Part shown: positions 40,637 through 46,309 of the stretch, piece by piece
How positions within the stretch are numbered: position 1 is the first letter of the stretch
Layout: every line of letters starts with the position of its first letter
Virus record (IMG/VR): IMGVR_UViG_3300044796_000167
Coordinates: 1 to 46,309 of that record
Direction: 5' to 3' (one strand)
DNA length: 46,309 bases
From: a virus
Notes under the pieces: generated by a model
Databases searched by the model: none
What the model was told of the DNA's origin: nothing
Seen by the model: only the letters and a program-made list of their open reading frames with translations
Translations under genes and position numbers: made by a program

Positions 40637-41259
40637 TTCCCACAGCACGCATCCGTAGCGTGGTTGACCTGATACGGCACCGTGAAGTAGTTTGGAGCGG
40701 CCAGGTTGCCCTTGTGCCAAAACTGTTTCGTGTGGCTCATCTCGTGATCGCCGAGCGAAGCCTTATCGCAGATCGGCCATCCATCGGTGAAGTACGAATT
40801 GAAGTGGATGACCGAGAAATCCTGCGCGCTCTCGTAACCTTCTTCTTTCGACGGCCAGCCGTTATAGAAGTAGTTGAGTGTCAGGTGCGAAGGCGTGCGC
40901 AGCTTCGCGACGATCTGCGCGGGCGTGAGACCGCCGGTCAGATCAATGCGCAGTCCAGGCGCTTCAAAAAACTGCTCAAAGCACTTCGACGAGAGGGTCT
41001 GGTTCATCGCGGCTTCGATGGCCGGAACCTCTGCACGCTGGGCAGCGGTACAGGTCGAGTCGCACGTCAGCGTGATGATCTTCGTACTCGGCGCGGCGAC
41101 GACCGCAACAGAAGAAGGCGCTGGCGAGGGGATGCCTTCAGGCACGATCCCCATGCCGGGCAGGTCAGTCTCGACCGGCGCGGGCACAGGCGCTTTGTGA
41201 CTCATGGCGAGCGAGGACGCGGATACGAACAACAGGGCGATCAAACTGAGCTTATTCAT
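40633..41259 (-). CDS. Secreted protein with HExxH zinc-protease motif
   Basis: 208 aa. Signal-peptide-like N-terminus (MNKLSLIALLFVSASSLA). Pro-rich linker to residue 55, a domain with Cys66 and Cys70, and near the C-terminus SLGDHEMSHTKQFWHKGN: H172-E173-x-x-H176 with H182 as a possible third ligand, as in HExxHxxxxxH metallopeptidases. The end has CCGK. Located between neck and RFIR-motif genes, so it may be a virion or late exported enzyme. Catalytic activity is inferred from one motif only. Confidence 0.6.
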   Translation of the reverse strand: MNKLSLIALLFVSASSLAMSHKAPVPAPVETDLPGMGIVPEGIPSPAPSSVAVVAAPSTKIITLTCDSTCTAAQRAEVPAIEAAMNQTLSSKCFEQFFEAPGLRIDLTGGLTPAQIVAKLRTPSHLTLNYFYNGWPSKEEGYESAQDFSVIHFNSYFTDGWPICDKASLGDHEMSHTKQFWHKGNLAAPNYFTVPYQVNHATDACCGK

Positions 41260-41774
41260 GCGACTCTCAACGCTTTCCGCCCGAGGGCAATAATCTTTTT
41301 CGCAAAGCCTACGGCAGCCTGGCGGTTGCTCTTCATCCCGATCAGGCCAGCGCCATAAATGGCGTTACCCACCAGGAGGTTGCGGGCCTCCTGACGACCG
41401 GCCTGCTTGAGCTTTTGGCCCTTCGTGCCGCCGCCTTTGGCGACGCTCGCGAGGTTGGCCCCAATTCCCACAGCATCGATAGCATGGGAGGCCACTGCGC
41501 CACCTACGAGCGACCTTGCGCCTCCGGCGAAGGTCGCGGCAGCAATCGCACCAGAAGCCACGGAAAGCCCCAATCCGGTCAAATCCAAAGTGCGGTTGAC
41601 CTTAACCTCGGCCTGCTTGTGGATCTTGGCCCTCGCTGCGGCTGCTAACGGAGTCTTGACTGCACGCCGAGTTGCGCTCGCGGCCCGCGCGCCCTTCACG
41701 GCAGCGGCCCCAACAGCCGCGCCGATGGGGATGATTCGTCCATCCTTCTTGATGAAGCGCATTGGTCCGGGCAT
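41256..41774 (-). CDS. RFIR-motif Gly/Ala-rich protein
   Basis: 172 aa, begins MPGPMRFIKKDGRIIPIG, the divergent member of the RFIR set. It has a basic region (residues 27-60) and Gly/Ala-rich weakly hydrophobic stretches (LGLSVASGAIAAATFAGG, LLVGNAIYGAGLIG). Starts at TAATG overlap. Likely virion-internal; unproven. Confidence 0.65.
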   Translation of the reverse strand: MPGPMRFIKKDGRIIPIGAAVGAAAVKGARAASATRRAVKTPLAAAARAKIHKQAEVKVNRTLDLTGLGLSVASGAIAAATFAGGARSLVGGAVASHAIDAVGIGANLASVAKGGGTKGQKLKQAGRQEARNLLVGNAIYGAGLIGMKSNRQAAVGFAKKIIALGRKALRVA

Positions 41775-42145
41775 TAGGCTTTCTTCTTCCGTCCCTGAAA
41801 GACACCAGCAGCAACGAAGGCAGTGCCAGCAGCCATAGCCGCCATGCCGATCTTGCTGAGTCGCGTACCGGCTACAAAAGCTTTTGCCCCAGCTCGCGCC
41901 AAGGGCTTATGCTTTAGATAACCCTCGCTCTCCATGCCCCAGCCCTTAGCTGACGCCAAGGCGCGTCCAAAGTGCTCTTTAGCGACCCTAAGACCGGAGT
42001 GCCTCATGTCTTGTCCATGAAGATGCGCAAGCAGGCCACCAGTAATCAGGTTGCCGCCTACGAGCTTCTTTCGCTGCGCTGACCTGGACACGTCGTTTCC
42101 GTCTTTGATTGGAATCACCCGACCATGCACTCGAATGAACCTCAT
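41774..42145 (-). CDS. RFIR-motif protein
   Basis: 123 aa if started at the ATG before RFIRVHGRVIPIKDG, as in its paralogues; a start 21 codons earlier (ATG at 42208, overlapping the upstream stop) is equally possible. The C-terminal third has GMAAMAAGTAFVAAGVFQGR, a hydrophobic segment followed by lysines. Shares its first 16 residues almost exactly with the next gene upstream. Confidence 0.65.
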   Translation of the reverse strand: MRFIRVHGRVIPIKDGNDVSRSAQRKKLVGGNLITGGLLAHLHGQDMRHSGLRVAKEHFGRALASAKGWGMESEGYLKHKPLARAGAKAFVAGTRLSKIGMAAMAAGTAFVAAGVFQGRKKKA

Positions 42146-42197
42146 TTTTTTCGCCCCCGAAAGGCTGCCTTTTGCTCTGCCCTGGAAAAGTTCCTGT

Positions 42198-42392
42198 CTA
42201 TAGCTCATGCTGCGCTGTAGGCGGCTTGATCTGACCCCCACGCTCAGTCAATAGAGCAAACGTAGCCTTGAAAAACTTTCTTGCTTTATTGCCAGGTGCC
42301 TTGCGCTTAGGCTTCGCCGCTTGCGCCTGAGATCTGCTGGCCGCGCCATCCTTAATCGGAACGACGCGGCCATGAACGCGAATGAAACGCAT
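42198..42392 (-). CDS. Short RFIR-motif protein
   Basis: 64 aa: RFIRVHGRVVPIKDG head followed by a Lys/Arg/Ala-rich body (AQAAKPKRKAPGNKARKFFK) without a hydrophobic stretch. It looks like a motif plus basic tail, useful for defining the minimal unit of this family. One base after the preceding stop. Confidence 0.65.
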   Translation of the reverse strand: MRFIRVHGRVVPIKDGAASRSQAQAAKPKRKAPGNKARKFFKATFALLTERGGQIKPPTAQHEL

Positions 42393-42393
42393 C

Positions 42394-42624
42394 TCAGACG
42401 TCCGCAGGAGCCTTGCGGTACTGCGCCGAGTCCGCGTTCAAAGCCGCGCTCGTGTTGCCACGAGGGGCTTCGTCCACCGGATTGTAACCGCGATCATGCC
42501 GACGCTCGTCGAGATGATCGTCGTTCGTCGCCGCGGAGCCGTGCCCGCTTGCAGCCTTGAGATTCTTACCCGCGCTCGCGTATTCGCCCTGAGCTTTCTT
42601 CAACTTTCCAACTGCGTTTGCCAT
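42394..42624 (-). CDS. 76-aa hydrophilic hypothetical protein
   Basis: Start overlaps the upstream stop (TGATG). Composition is Ala/Lys/Asp/His-rich with no hydrophobic core (KLKKAQGEYASAGKNLKAA, DDHLDERRHDRGYNPV), probably disordered. In the head-tail connector region; function unknown. Confidence 0.65.
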   Translation of the reverse strand: MANAVGKLKKAQGEYASAGKNLKAASGHGSAATNDDHLDERRHDRGYNPVDEAPRGNTSAALNADSAQYRKAPADV

Positions 42625-43076
42625 CAGTACCTCGTCTGGTTGGTCAACTCACGAACCTGAACGTCGAAAGTGACGTACTTCCTCGTGACGTTGATGACCT
42701 GATACAGCTTAACACCAATCAGGTAAAACTTGGAAACACCTTTGTTTGGCGTGGTTCCATCGAGGTCCGCCTCTTGGAACTTGTTCGCCGAGATGTCCTT
42801 CAAAATGATGTCACCGGCCTTGATCGCGCCACCTTCCCGAAGCCGCACGTCTTGGTTGAAGTTCTTCATCCCCGGTGACGGGAGGAGCTGGACAACCGAG
42901 TCCTTGGCAAAGCCTTCCGGTTGCGTTGCCGCCATGGTCAGCCCCGAATCAGTGTACCACTGGCGCGTAACGAAGTAGACTGGCTTGATGACCGCGCCGA
43001 CCGAGTCACGAACCGCCAAAATGGAGTCAATCGCTGGCAGCATCGCATTGATGATGCCGCCGTTTTCGCACTTCAA
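42624..43076 (-). CDS. Putative head-tail connector-region protein
   Basis: 150 aa if TTG at 43076 is used; ATG 11 codons later is an alternative. Beta-rich: VRLREGGAIKAGDIILKDIS, KFYLIGVKLYQVINVTRKYV, FDVQVREL. Such small beta-barrel proteins next to the gp6-like adaptor are usually stoppers or completion proteins. Assigned by position and style only. Confidence 0.55.
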   Translation of the reverse strand: MKCENGGIINAMLPAIDSILAVRDSVGAVIKPVYFVTRQWYTDSGLTMAATQPEGFAKDSVVQLLPSPGMKNFNQDVRLREGGAIKAGDIILKDISANKFQEADLDGTTPNKGVSKFYLIGVKLYQVINVTRKYVTFDVQVRELTNQTRY

Positions 43077-43429
43077 TTTCGCATCCCGACTGACACGCCG
43101 TTAGTCCCCACGTAGGGGATATCGAGCAGCGCAGCGATCTCGCGTGCGATCTTCTTGCGCTCAGATCGCAGCATGGACAGCTCGTCGAGGTTCATCCTGA
43201 GCCCATCAATCGCGGCAGCAGCCAGCCGGGCCGGTGCCTCTGCGATCTTGCACTCGATGGAATGAACCGAGCCCAAATAGATGCGGACCAGGCTCTCCGT
43301 GTCGGGCGGGAGGCTATTCAAGCGGTCATTCATCACCTTGTCGTAGATGACTGAACCGGCCTGAATGACCTTCCCGCCGTAACCGAGAAGCTGGACGACC
43401 TTACTTTGCTCCGCGCTTGTCAGCGGCAT
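43073..43429 (-). CDS. Hypothetical adaptor-like helical protein
   Basis: 118 aa from ATG at 43429 (weak AAGG before it). Mostly helical (EQSKVVQLLGYGGKVIQAG, DTESLVRIYLGSVHSIECKI, SMLRSERKKIAREIAALLD). Fits the helical head-completion/adaptor slot following capsid and decoration genes. The Arg-rich upstream extension is a shadow of the next gene. Confidence 0.6.
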   Translation of the reverse strand: MPLTSAEQSKVVQLLGYGGKVIQAGSVIYDKVMNDRLNSLPPDTESLVRIYLGSVHSIECKIAEAPARLAAAAIDGLRMNLDELSMLRSERKKIAREIAALLDIPYVGTNGVSVGMRN

Positions 43430-43580
43430 CTTCGGCCTTTGCTTCAGCGGGCTTCGCGCCCTGGAGCGACTTCTCGTGCGCAGCCTTGGCGGTCTTGTGG
43501 TTCTCCGCGTGAGCCTTGGCCTTGTTGGCCGCGTGCTTCTTGGCGTCTTCGGCGCGTCTCCGCGCAAACATCAAACCCAT
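43401..43580 (-). CDS. 59-aa charged protein
   Basis: ATG at 43580 has AGGAG 6 nt upstream. Almost entirely Ala/Lys/Glu/His (FARRRAEDAKKHAANKAKAH and on), predicted helical. Possibly a small DNA-binding or internal head protein. Overlaps the next gene by 29 bp. Confidence 0.65.
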   Translation of the reverse strand: MGLMFARRRAEDAKKHAANKAKAHAENHKTAKAAHEKSLQGAKPAEAKAEDAADKRGAK

Positions 43581-43600
43581 GGTTTTCTCCTGAAAAGTTT

Positions 43601-43650
43601 GAAGGGTAGCGGCATCCATGAGCAAATTACGCTCGCAGCCGCTACCCTTC
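43601..43650 (-). terminator. Strong hairpin / attenuator after decoration gene
   Basis: Perfect 13-bp arms GAAGGGTAGCGGC (43601-43613) and GCCGCTACCCTTC (43638-43650) with an inner GAGC/GCTC stem. On the minus strand it is followed by AAACTTTTCAGG, a weak T tract, so it probably reduces rather than stops transcription past capsid and decoration genes, or protects their 3' end. Confidence 0.6.
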
Positions 43651-43662
43651 GCGTCTTACCGC

Positions 43663-44091
43663 TTAGAGTGGGTAGTACTCGATCTGCATGCGGCCCAAGG
43701 TCGGGACGCCGGTCCCGTTCTTGGTCACCACCACGCGAAGGGCGGTCCCAGCGGGAACATCGACCTCCTGTTGGGCGGTTGGCGTTGCAGGCGCGTCGAT
43801 GGTCAGATCAGGACCGACCAGATCCATGGCCTGCGGAACGAGGGCGGTATTCGCGCCATCATGTGCAGCCCTGGTGTCCAGCGTCGCGTATTGGACCGCA
43901 CTCGCGTCTTGCAGCGAGAGCTGCAAAAAGTTCGTGTTGTCCGCTGCGATACCGGCCTGGTCGATGTAATGGACCGCCTTGATGCGCGAGTGTTTACGGA
44001 AGTAAATACCCGGCAAAGAGATCGTCGCGGCCTGCGTGCCGATGAGGATCTCGACGATGTTCGGATTACGTTCGTTGAGTGTCATGCTCAT
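43663..44091 (-). CDS. Putative head decoration protein
   Basis: 142 aa, GGAG 7 nt before ATG. Follows the major capsid gene and is beta-rich throughout (VEILIGTQAATISLPGIYFR, QEVDVPAGTALRVVVTKNGT, RMQIEYYPL). Small beta proteins at this place are usually capsid decoration or stabilising proteins. Alternative: another head structural protein. Confidence 0.6.
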   Translation of the reverse strand: MSMTLNERNPNIVEILIGTQAATISLPGIYFRKHSRIKAVHYIDQAGIAADNTNFLQLSLQDASAVQYATLDTRAAHDGANTALVPQAMDLVGPDLTIDAPATPTAQQEVDVPAGTALRVVVTKNGTGVPTLGRMQIEYYPL

Positions 44092-44106
44092 GATCGTTCT
44101 CCTCCC

Positions 44107-45006
44107 TTATCCGTTGACCGTGACCGTGCGAAGGAGCGCCGTCTTCTTGAAGAGCGGGTCGATCGTCTGGTCAAAGGACCGGCAACCATACCACTGGTCC
44201 CCGGCGAATACCCACTGGCGATGAAGGATGTCGTAGTCCGACTCCATCTCCATCTCCTGCTTGACCATGAATCCATAAGCATTCGACTTATGGATAAATG
44301 CATCGTAGGCATTCTTGCTGTTGATCTGACCGGCGATGTTTTTGCCCACGGTGTCCACGGACACGATGGCAACGCCAGCGAGACGGCCTTCAAAACCTTC
44401 GACCATGAACATCGGGTCGAGAGCGTTGGCGACCAGGAAACCGGCAGTCGTGTCGGTCATCAAGTCCAGGAACTGCATCGAGTGCATGAAGCAAACGACA
44501 CTGTCCTTGTGCTTGTCACCGAAGGCGACGATCTTGCCGATGTTCAGGGTACGGATGTTCATCGTGCCGTAGCTGTTGCCAGCAGCGGACGTGTAACCCG
44601 TGGTGAACGATGCGCTGAAGGCGGTGTAGAGATCGGCATCGATCTGCTCCGCCATCACACGACCGATCTGTTCCTGAATTTCCTGAATGACACGTTCCGT
44701 ACGTGCCGCCGAGACTTTGAACGCTTTCTTCGACACGCCGACAGCCTTGGAGACTTCGGCGACGGTGACGTTGAAAGAGTCGTCGGTCAGATTGTCCACG
44801 ATCAGACCTTCGTCTTCTCCTGGTTTCTGAGCCGCTCCGACCTTTTTGAAGTACGGGAAGTTTTGCGTGAGTCCGGGGGCAGCCGTCAAGCTGTCATCCC
44901 GAAGCGCAAAGGCCCCGTAAATCAGCTTACGGTCGAAGTAAGCCATGATGTGATCTTGCCAAACCTTCGGCGTGAACGCGAAGTCGGCAGAGACGGTTGC
45001 TGGCAT
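44107..45006 (-). CDS. Major capsid protein (HK97 fold)
   Basis: 299 aa, GGAGG site before ATG. Immediately after a scaffold gene. Segments: TPKVWQDHIMAYFDRKLIYG in the N-arm, then FNVTVAEVSKAVGVSKKAFK, IGRVMAEQIDADLYTAFSAS for the spine helix and the P-domain core and VCFMHSMQFLDLMTDTTAG. These are typical of N4gp56/P22-coat-like capsid proteins. Builds the icosahedral shell. Confidence 0.9.
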   Translation of the reverse strand: MPATVSADFAFTPKVWQDHIMAYFDRKLIYGAFALRDDSLTAAPGLTQNFPYFKKVGAAQKPGEDEGLIVDNLTDDSFNVTVAEVSKAVGVSKKAFKVSAARTERVIQEIQEQIGRVMAEQIDADLYTAFSASFTTGYTSAAGNSYGTMNIRTLNIGKIVAFGDKHKDSVVCFMHSMQFLDLMTDTTAGFLVANALDPMFMVEGFEGRLAGVAIVSVDTVGKNIAGQINSKNAYDAFIHKSNAYGFMVKQEMEMESDYDILHRQWVFAGDQWYGCRSFDQTIDPLFKKTALLRTVTVNG

Positions 45007-45024
45007 TTAAGCCCTCCAGGCTCG

Positions 45025-45777
45025 TTAAACGAGCTTCTTTTTTGCCTTCGCTTCGGTCATCAAAGAGACGTAGAGGTCACGGTTTTTTTCGTACAGCGCG
45101 CTCTTTTCGGAGATGCTCATCGAGCAGAACTTCTCAAGAGTGATGCTGCCGGTTTTGCTCCCACCAGGAGGAGGGGGGTTTCCACCACCATCCTGACCGC
45201 CACCGACTGACGAAGATGCGCTCTTTGCAGTGCGACCCTTCTTCACTTCGGCCACGATCTCGGCCAGCTTGTCGTCCGAAAGCTCTTCGCCTTCTTCGAG
45301 TTCGCCGGTCGCCTCGCTTACCAAGAACTTGAAATACTTCAAGCCCTCTTTCGGGATTCCGTGCTCCACCGCCGTCTCAAGAATTGCGTTCGAGAAAGCA
45401 AGCGATTGAGTTTGTCCAGTCAGGTTTTTGATTTGCTCTTCGGGCTTCTCGTCCTGCGACTCAATGCCCGCTGCCTTCAAAATAGCCTTGACTCGATCTT
45501 GTTCGGCCTTGACCTTGGATGCCAGATCCTTGGACTTGGTCCGATGTCCAGCGTTCTCCTTGCGGAGCTTCGCCAGGTACTTCTTAGTCTTGTCGTCCAT
45601 GCTCGATTCGTCGAGCTTGTCCGGGTCTGGATCACCTTGGTCGTCCGACTCTGCTTTCTTGGCGTCGTAGGCAGCTTGCGCTTCCTCCACCGCTTTCTTC
45701 AGGTCTTCGTCTTCAGGGTCCGCTTTCGCAGCCGCCTGGGCCGCTTCCAACAATTTGAGCAACTCTTCAAGAGTCAT
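45025..45777 (-). CDS. Capsid scaffold protein
   Basis: 250 aa. Very acidic, helical N-terminal two thirds (LEELLKLLEAAQAAAKADPE, VEEAQAAYDAKKAES, then LASKVKAEQDRVKAILK), a Gly/Pro linker (GGGQDGGGNPPPPGG) and a basic C-terminus (SLMTEAKAKKKLV). Composition, size and place before the capsid gene match phage scaffolds. Its ribosome binding site lies in a small hairpin. Confidence 0.85.
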   Translation of the reverse strand: MTLEELLKLLEAAQAAAKADPEDEDLKKAVEEAQAAYDAKKAESDDQGDPDPDKLDESSMDDKTKKYLAKLRKENAGHRTKSKDLASKVKAEQDRVKAILKAAGIESQDEKPEEQIKNLTGQTQSLAFSNAILETAVEHGIPKEGLKYFKFLVSEATGELEEGEELSDDKLAEIVAEVKKGRTAKSASSSVGGGQDGGGNPPPPGGSKTGSITLEKFCSMSISEKSALYEKNRDLYVSLMTEAKAKKKLV

Positions 45778-45780
45778 TCG

Positions 45781-45797
45781 ATAACCTCCTGGGTTAT
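45781..45797 (-). promoter_or_regulatory. Hairpin over the scaffold ribosome binding site
   Basis: ATAACC (45781-45786) and GGTTAT (45792-45797) pair with a 5-nt loop. On the minus RNA, the AGGAGG of the scaffold gene is split between loop and stem, 3 nt before ATG-proximal bases. It could limit translation until melted. Confidence 0.45.
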
Positions 45798-45833
45798 GTC
45801 TAAATCGTGGCGGCAGAGTGGTCAGAAAGCTAG

Positions 45834-45862
45834 AACATACATTTGACGCTTTTACTCAACAA
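45834..45862 (-). promoter_or_regulatory. Possible late promoter for scaffold and capsid genes
   Basis: Minus-strand TTGTTG (complement of 45857-45862), 17-bp spacer, TATGTT (complement of 45834-45839). The -10 matches the consensus at four of six bases. It is about 60 bp before the scaffold start and would head the 24-kb late block. Confidence 0.4.
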
Positions 45863-45905
45863 AATATTGACGCTTGACTCTATGCTCTGCTTGAACAATA
45901 TTTTG
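45860..45905. promoter_or_regulatory. Inverted repeat and TTGACG direct repeats between divergent genes
   Basis: CAAAATATTG (45860-45869) and CAATATTTTG (45896-45905) are perfect 10-bp inverted arms, 26 bp apart, covering the plus-strand promoter. TTGACG occurs three times (45843, 45867, 45903). This could be an operator that silences the repeat gene. A 17-bp copy of one part (AACAATATTTTGACGAC) also occurs at 6059-6075. Confidence 0.45.
45874..45902 (+). promoter_or_regulatory. Sigma70-like promoter of the repeat gene
   Basis: TTGACT (45874-45879), 17-bp spacer, AATATT (45897-45902; four of six consensus bases). Transcription would start about 15 bp before ATG at 45926. A private promoter opposite to the late genes is typical of morons. 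Confidence 0.5.
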
Positions 45906-45925
45906 ACGACACAGGAGATAGTAAA

Positions 45926-46309
45926 ATGAAAATCACATCAGAGTTTCCAGGACTGAAAGATATTGGCTGGGCATACGAGTACACAGGCTCTATTGAAAGC
46001 GACGCGGAAATCACCGTCGAACTCGGCTCAAAGTGGCTGAAGGTTACGGGCAAAATTTCCGCGCGGCTGAGTATTACCAATGCTGGCTCGGGCATCAAGG
46101 CTGGCTCGGGCATCGAGGCTGGCTGGGGCATCAAGGCTGGCTCGGGCATCGAGGCTGGCGAGGGCATCAAGGCTGGCTGGGGCATCAAGGCTGGCTGGGG
46201 CATCGAGGCTGGCTCGGGCATCGAGGCTGGCGAGGGCATCAAGGCTGGCTGGGGCATCAAGGCTGGCTGGGGCATCGAGGCTGGCTCGGGCATCGAGGCT
46301 GGCGAGGGC
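45926..46309 (+). CDS. Hexapeptide-repeat solenoid protein, N-terminal part (continues at 1-378)
   Basis: ATG at 45926 with AGGAG 8 nt upstream. 51 non-repeat residues (MKITSEFPGLKDIGWAYEYT and on, beta-rich) are followed by xAGxGI hexapeptides to the window edge, starting at residue 52. The final 87 bp duplicate the beginning of the window; removing them leaves 99 codons that join in frame to 1-378. Charged positions alternate Glu/Lys and a Trp/Ser/Glu ladder fills the fourth position, so one face of the solenoid would be stacked Trp or acid residues. No family function known to me. Confidence 0.85.
   Translation, partial: MKITSEFPGLKDIGWAYEYTGSIESDAEITVELGSKWLKVTGKISARLSITNAGSGIKAGSGIEAGWGIKAGSGIEAGEGIKAGWGIKAGWGIEAGSGIEAGEGIKAGWGIKAGWGIEAGSGIEAGEG
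46079..46309 (+). repeat. 18-bp tandem repeat array, right-edge part
   Basis: Thirteen units, the last lacking one codon. Units group into a 72-bp higher-order period (E-type, K-Trp, K-Trp, E-Ser) present at 46151, 46223 and again at base 1. Copy number in the real genome may be larger than assembled. Confidence 0.95.

Noticed and set aside
45020-45043. Plus-strand terminator-like hairpin GCTCG-TTAAA-CGAGC followed by TTCTTTTTT
   Set aside because: No plus-strand gene ends here and on the minus strand it encodes the scaffold end without a T run. It might stop antisense transcription, but evidence is thin.
43618-45210. 530-aa plus-strand frame opposite capsid and decoration genes
   Set aside because: Shadow of capsid, decoration and scaffold genes, caused by codon bias; no SD. 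The same holds for long plus-strand frames at 455-1081, 8453-9799 and 36694-38175.
45880-46293. Minus-strand frame through the hexapeptide array, rich in Met-Pro-x-Pro-Ala units
   Set aside because: It is a mirror of the 18-bp repeat, which stays open in this frame automatically. It has no ribosome binding site, and the plus frame has promoter, SD and unique ends.
46079-46309. Possible CRISPR array
   Set aside because: Units are contiguous 18-bp in-frame codons without spacers; this is a coding repeat.

Overview
The window is the complete or near-complete genome of a tailed phage with a contractile tail (myovirus morphology, Caudoviricetes), assembled as a circle. The last 87 bases are identical to the first 87, and this overlap lies inside one gene that runs off the right edge and continues at the left edge. 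Collapsing the overlap gives a unit of about 46,222 bp. Evidence for a contractile tail is a sheath, a tube, a gpG/GT chaperone pair with a canonical -1 frameshift site, a tape measure, a LysM hub protein, a gpD-like hub, a gpV-like spike, a gp25-like wedge and a baseplate J protein. A lipobox lipoprotein overlapping a membrane protein (spanin-like), several Sec signal peptides and a CsrA homologue suggest a Gram-negative (diderm) host. I cannot name the host; a Bdellovibrio-like host is only a guess from the style of the signal-peptide-bearing fibres. I see no integrase, CI-type repressor, DNA polymerase or tRNA gene, so a lytic life style using the host polymerase is the simplest reading.

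Layout. Bases 350-5878, minus strand: packaging and head genes (small and large terminase, a 33-aa gene, portal, an RFIR-motif protein, a MuF-like protein). Bases 5879-6705: small genes, then a 367-bp non-coding region with opposed GGTTAGG repeats around a strong minus-strand terminator. Bases 6706-15739, minus strand: replication and recombination (primase-helicase-like ATPase, UvrD-like helicase, VRR-NUC nuclease, small P-loop protein, SF2 helicase, zinc-finger proteins, HNH endonuclease, SSB-like protein, membrane protein, Sak4-type ATPase). Bases 15905-18657, plus strand: a YqaJ exonuclease overlapping a Spo11/Topo VI-A-like protein and two small genes, ending in a terminator. Bases 18650-19389, minus: a hypothetical gene and a Fis-type HTH regulator. 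Bases 19390-19728: divergent control region. Bases 19729-21331, plus: five small early genes, the last a CsrA homologue.

Bases 21288-45777 are one long minus-strand late block. Transcription runs from the scaffold and major capsid protein through decoration, neck and RFIR-motif proteins, a secreted HExxH protein, tail completion, a lectin-tail-terminator fusion, sheath, tube, chaperones, tape measure, baseplate and fibres to holin-like, endolysin and spanin-like genes. Genes commonly overlap by TAATG, ATGA or GTGA, which indicates translational coupling.

The gene that joins the two ends (45926-46309 plus 1-378) is on the plus strand, opposite to the head genes on either side (scaffold and MuF). 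It has its own promoter-like sequence and encodes a hexapeptide solenoid of about 19 units in the joined version, so it looks like a moron. The most interesting items are this moron, the Spo11/Topo VI-A-like protein next to a Sak4/YqaJ recombination module, the phage CsrA, the family of proteins sharing an RFIRVHGRVIPI head, Sec signal peptides on tail fibres, and the lectin-tail-terminator fusion.
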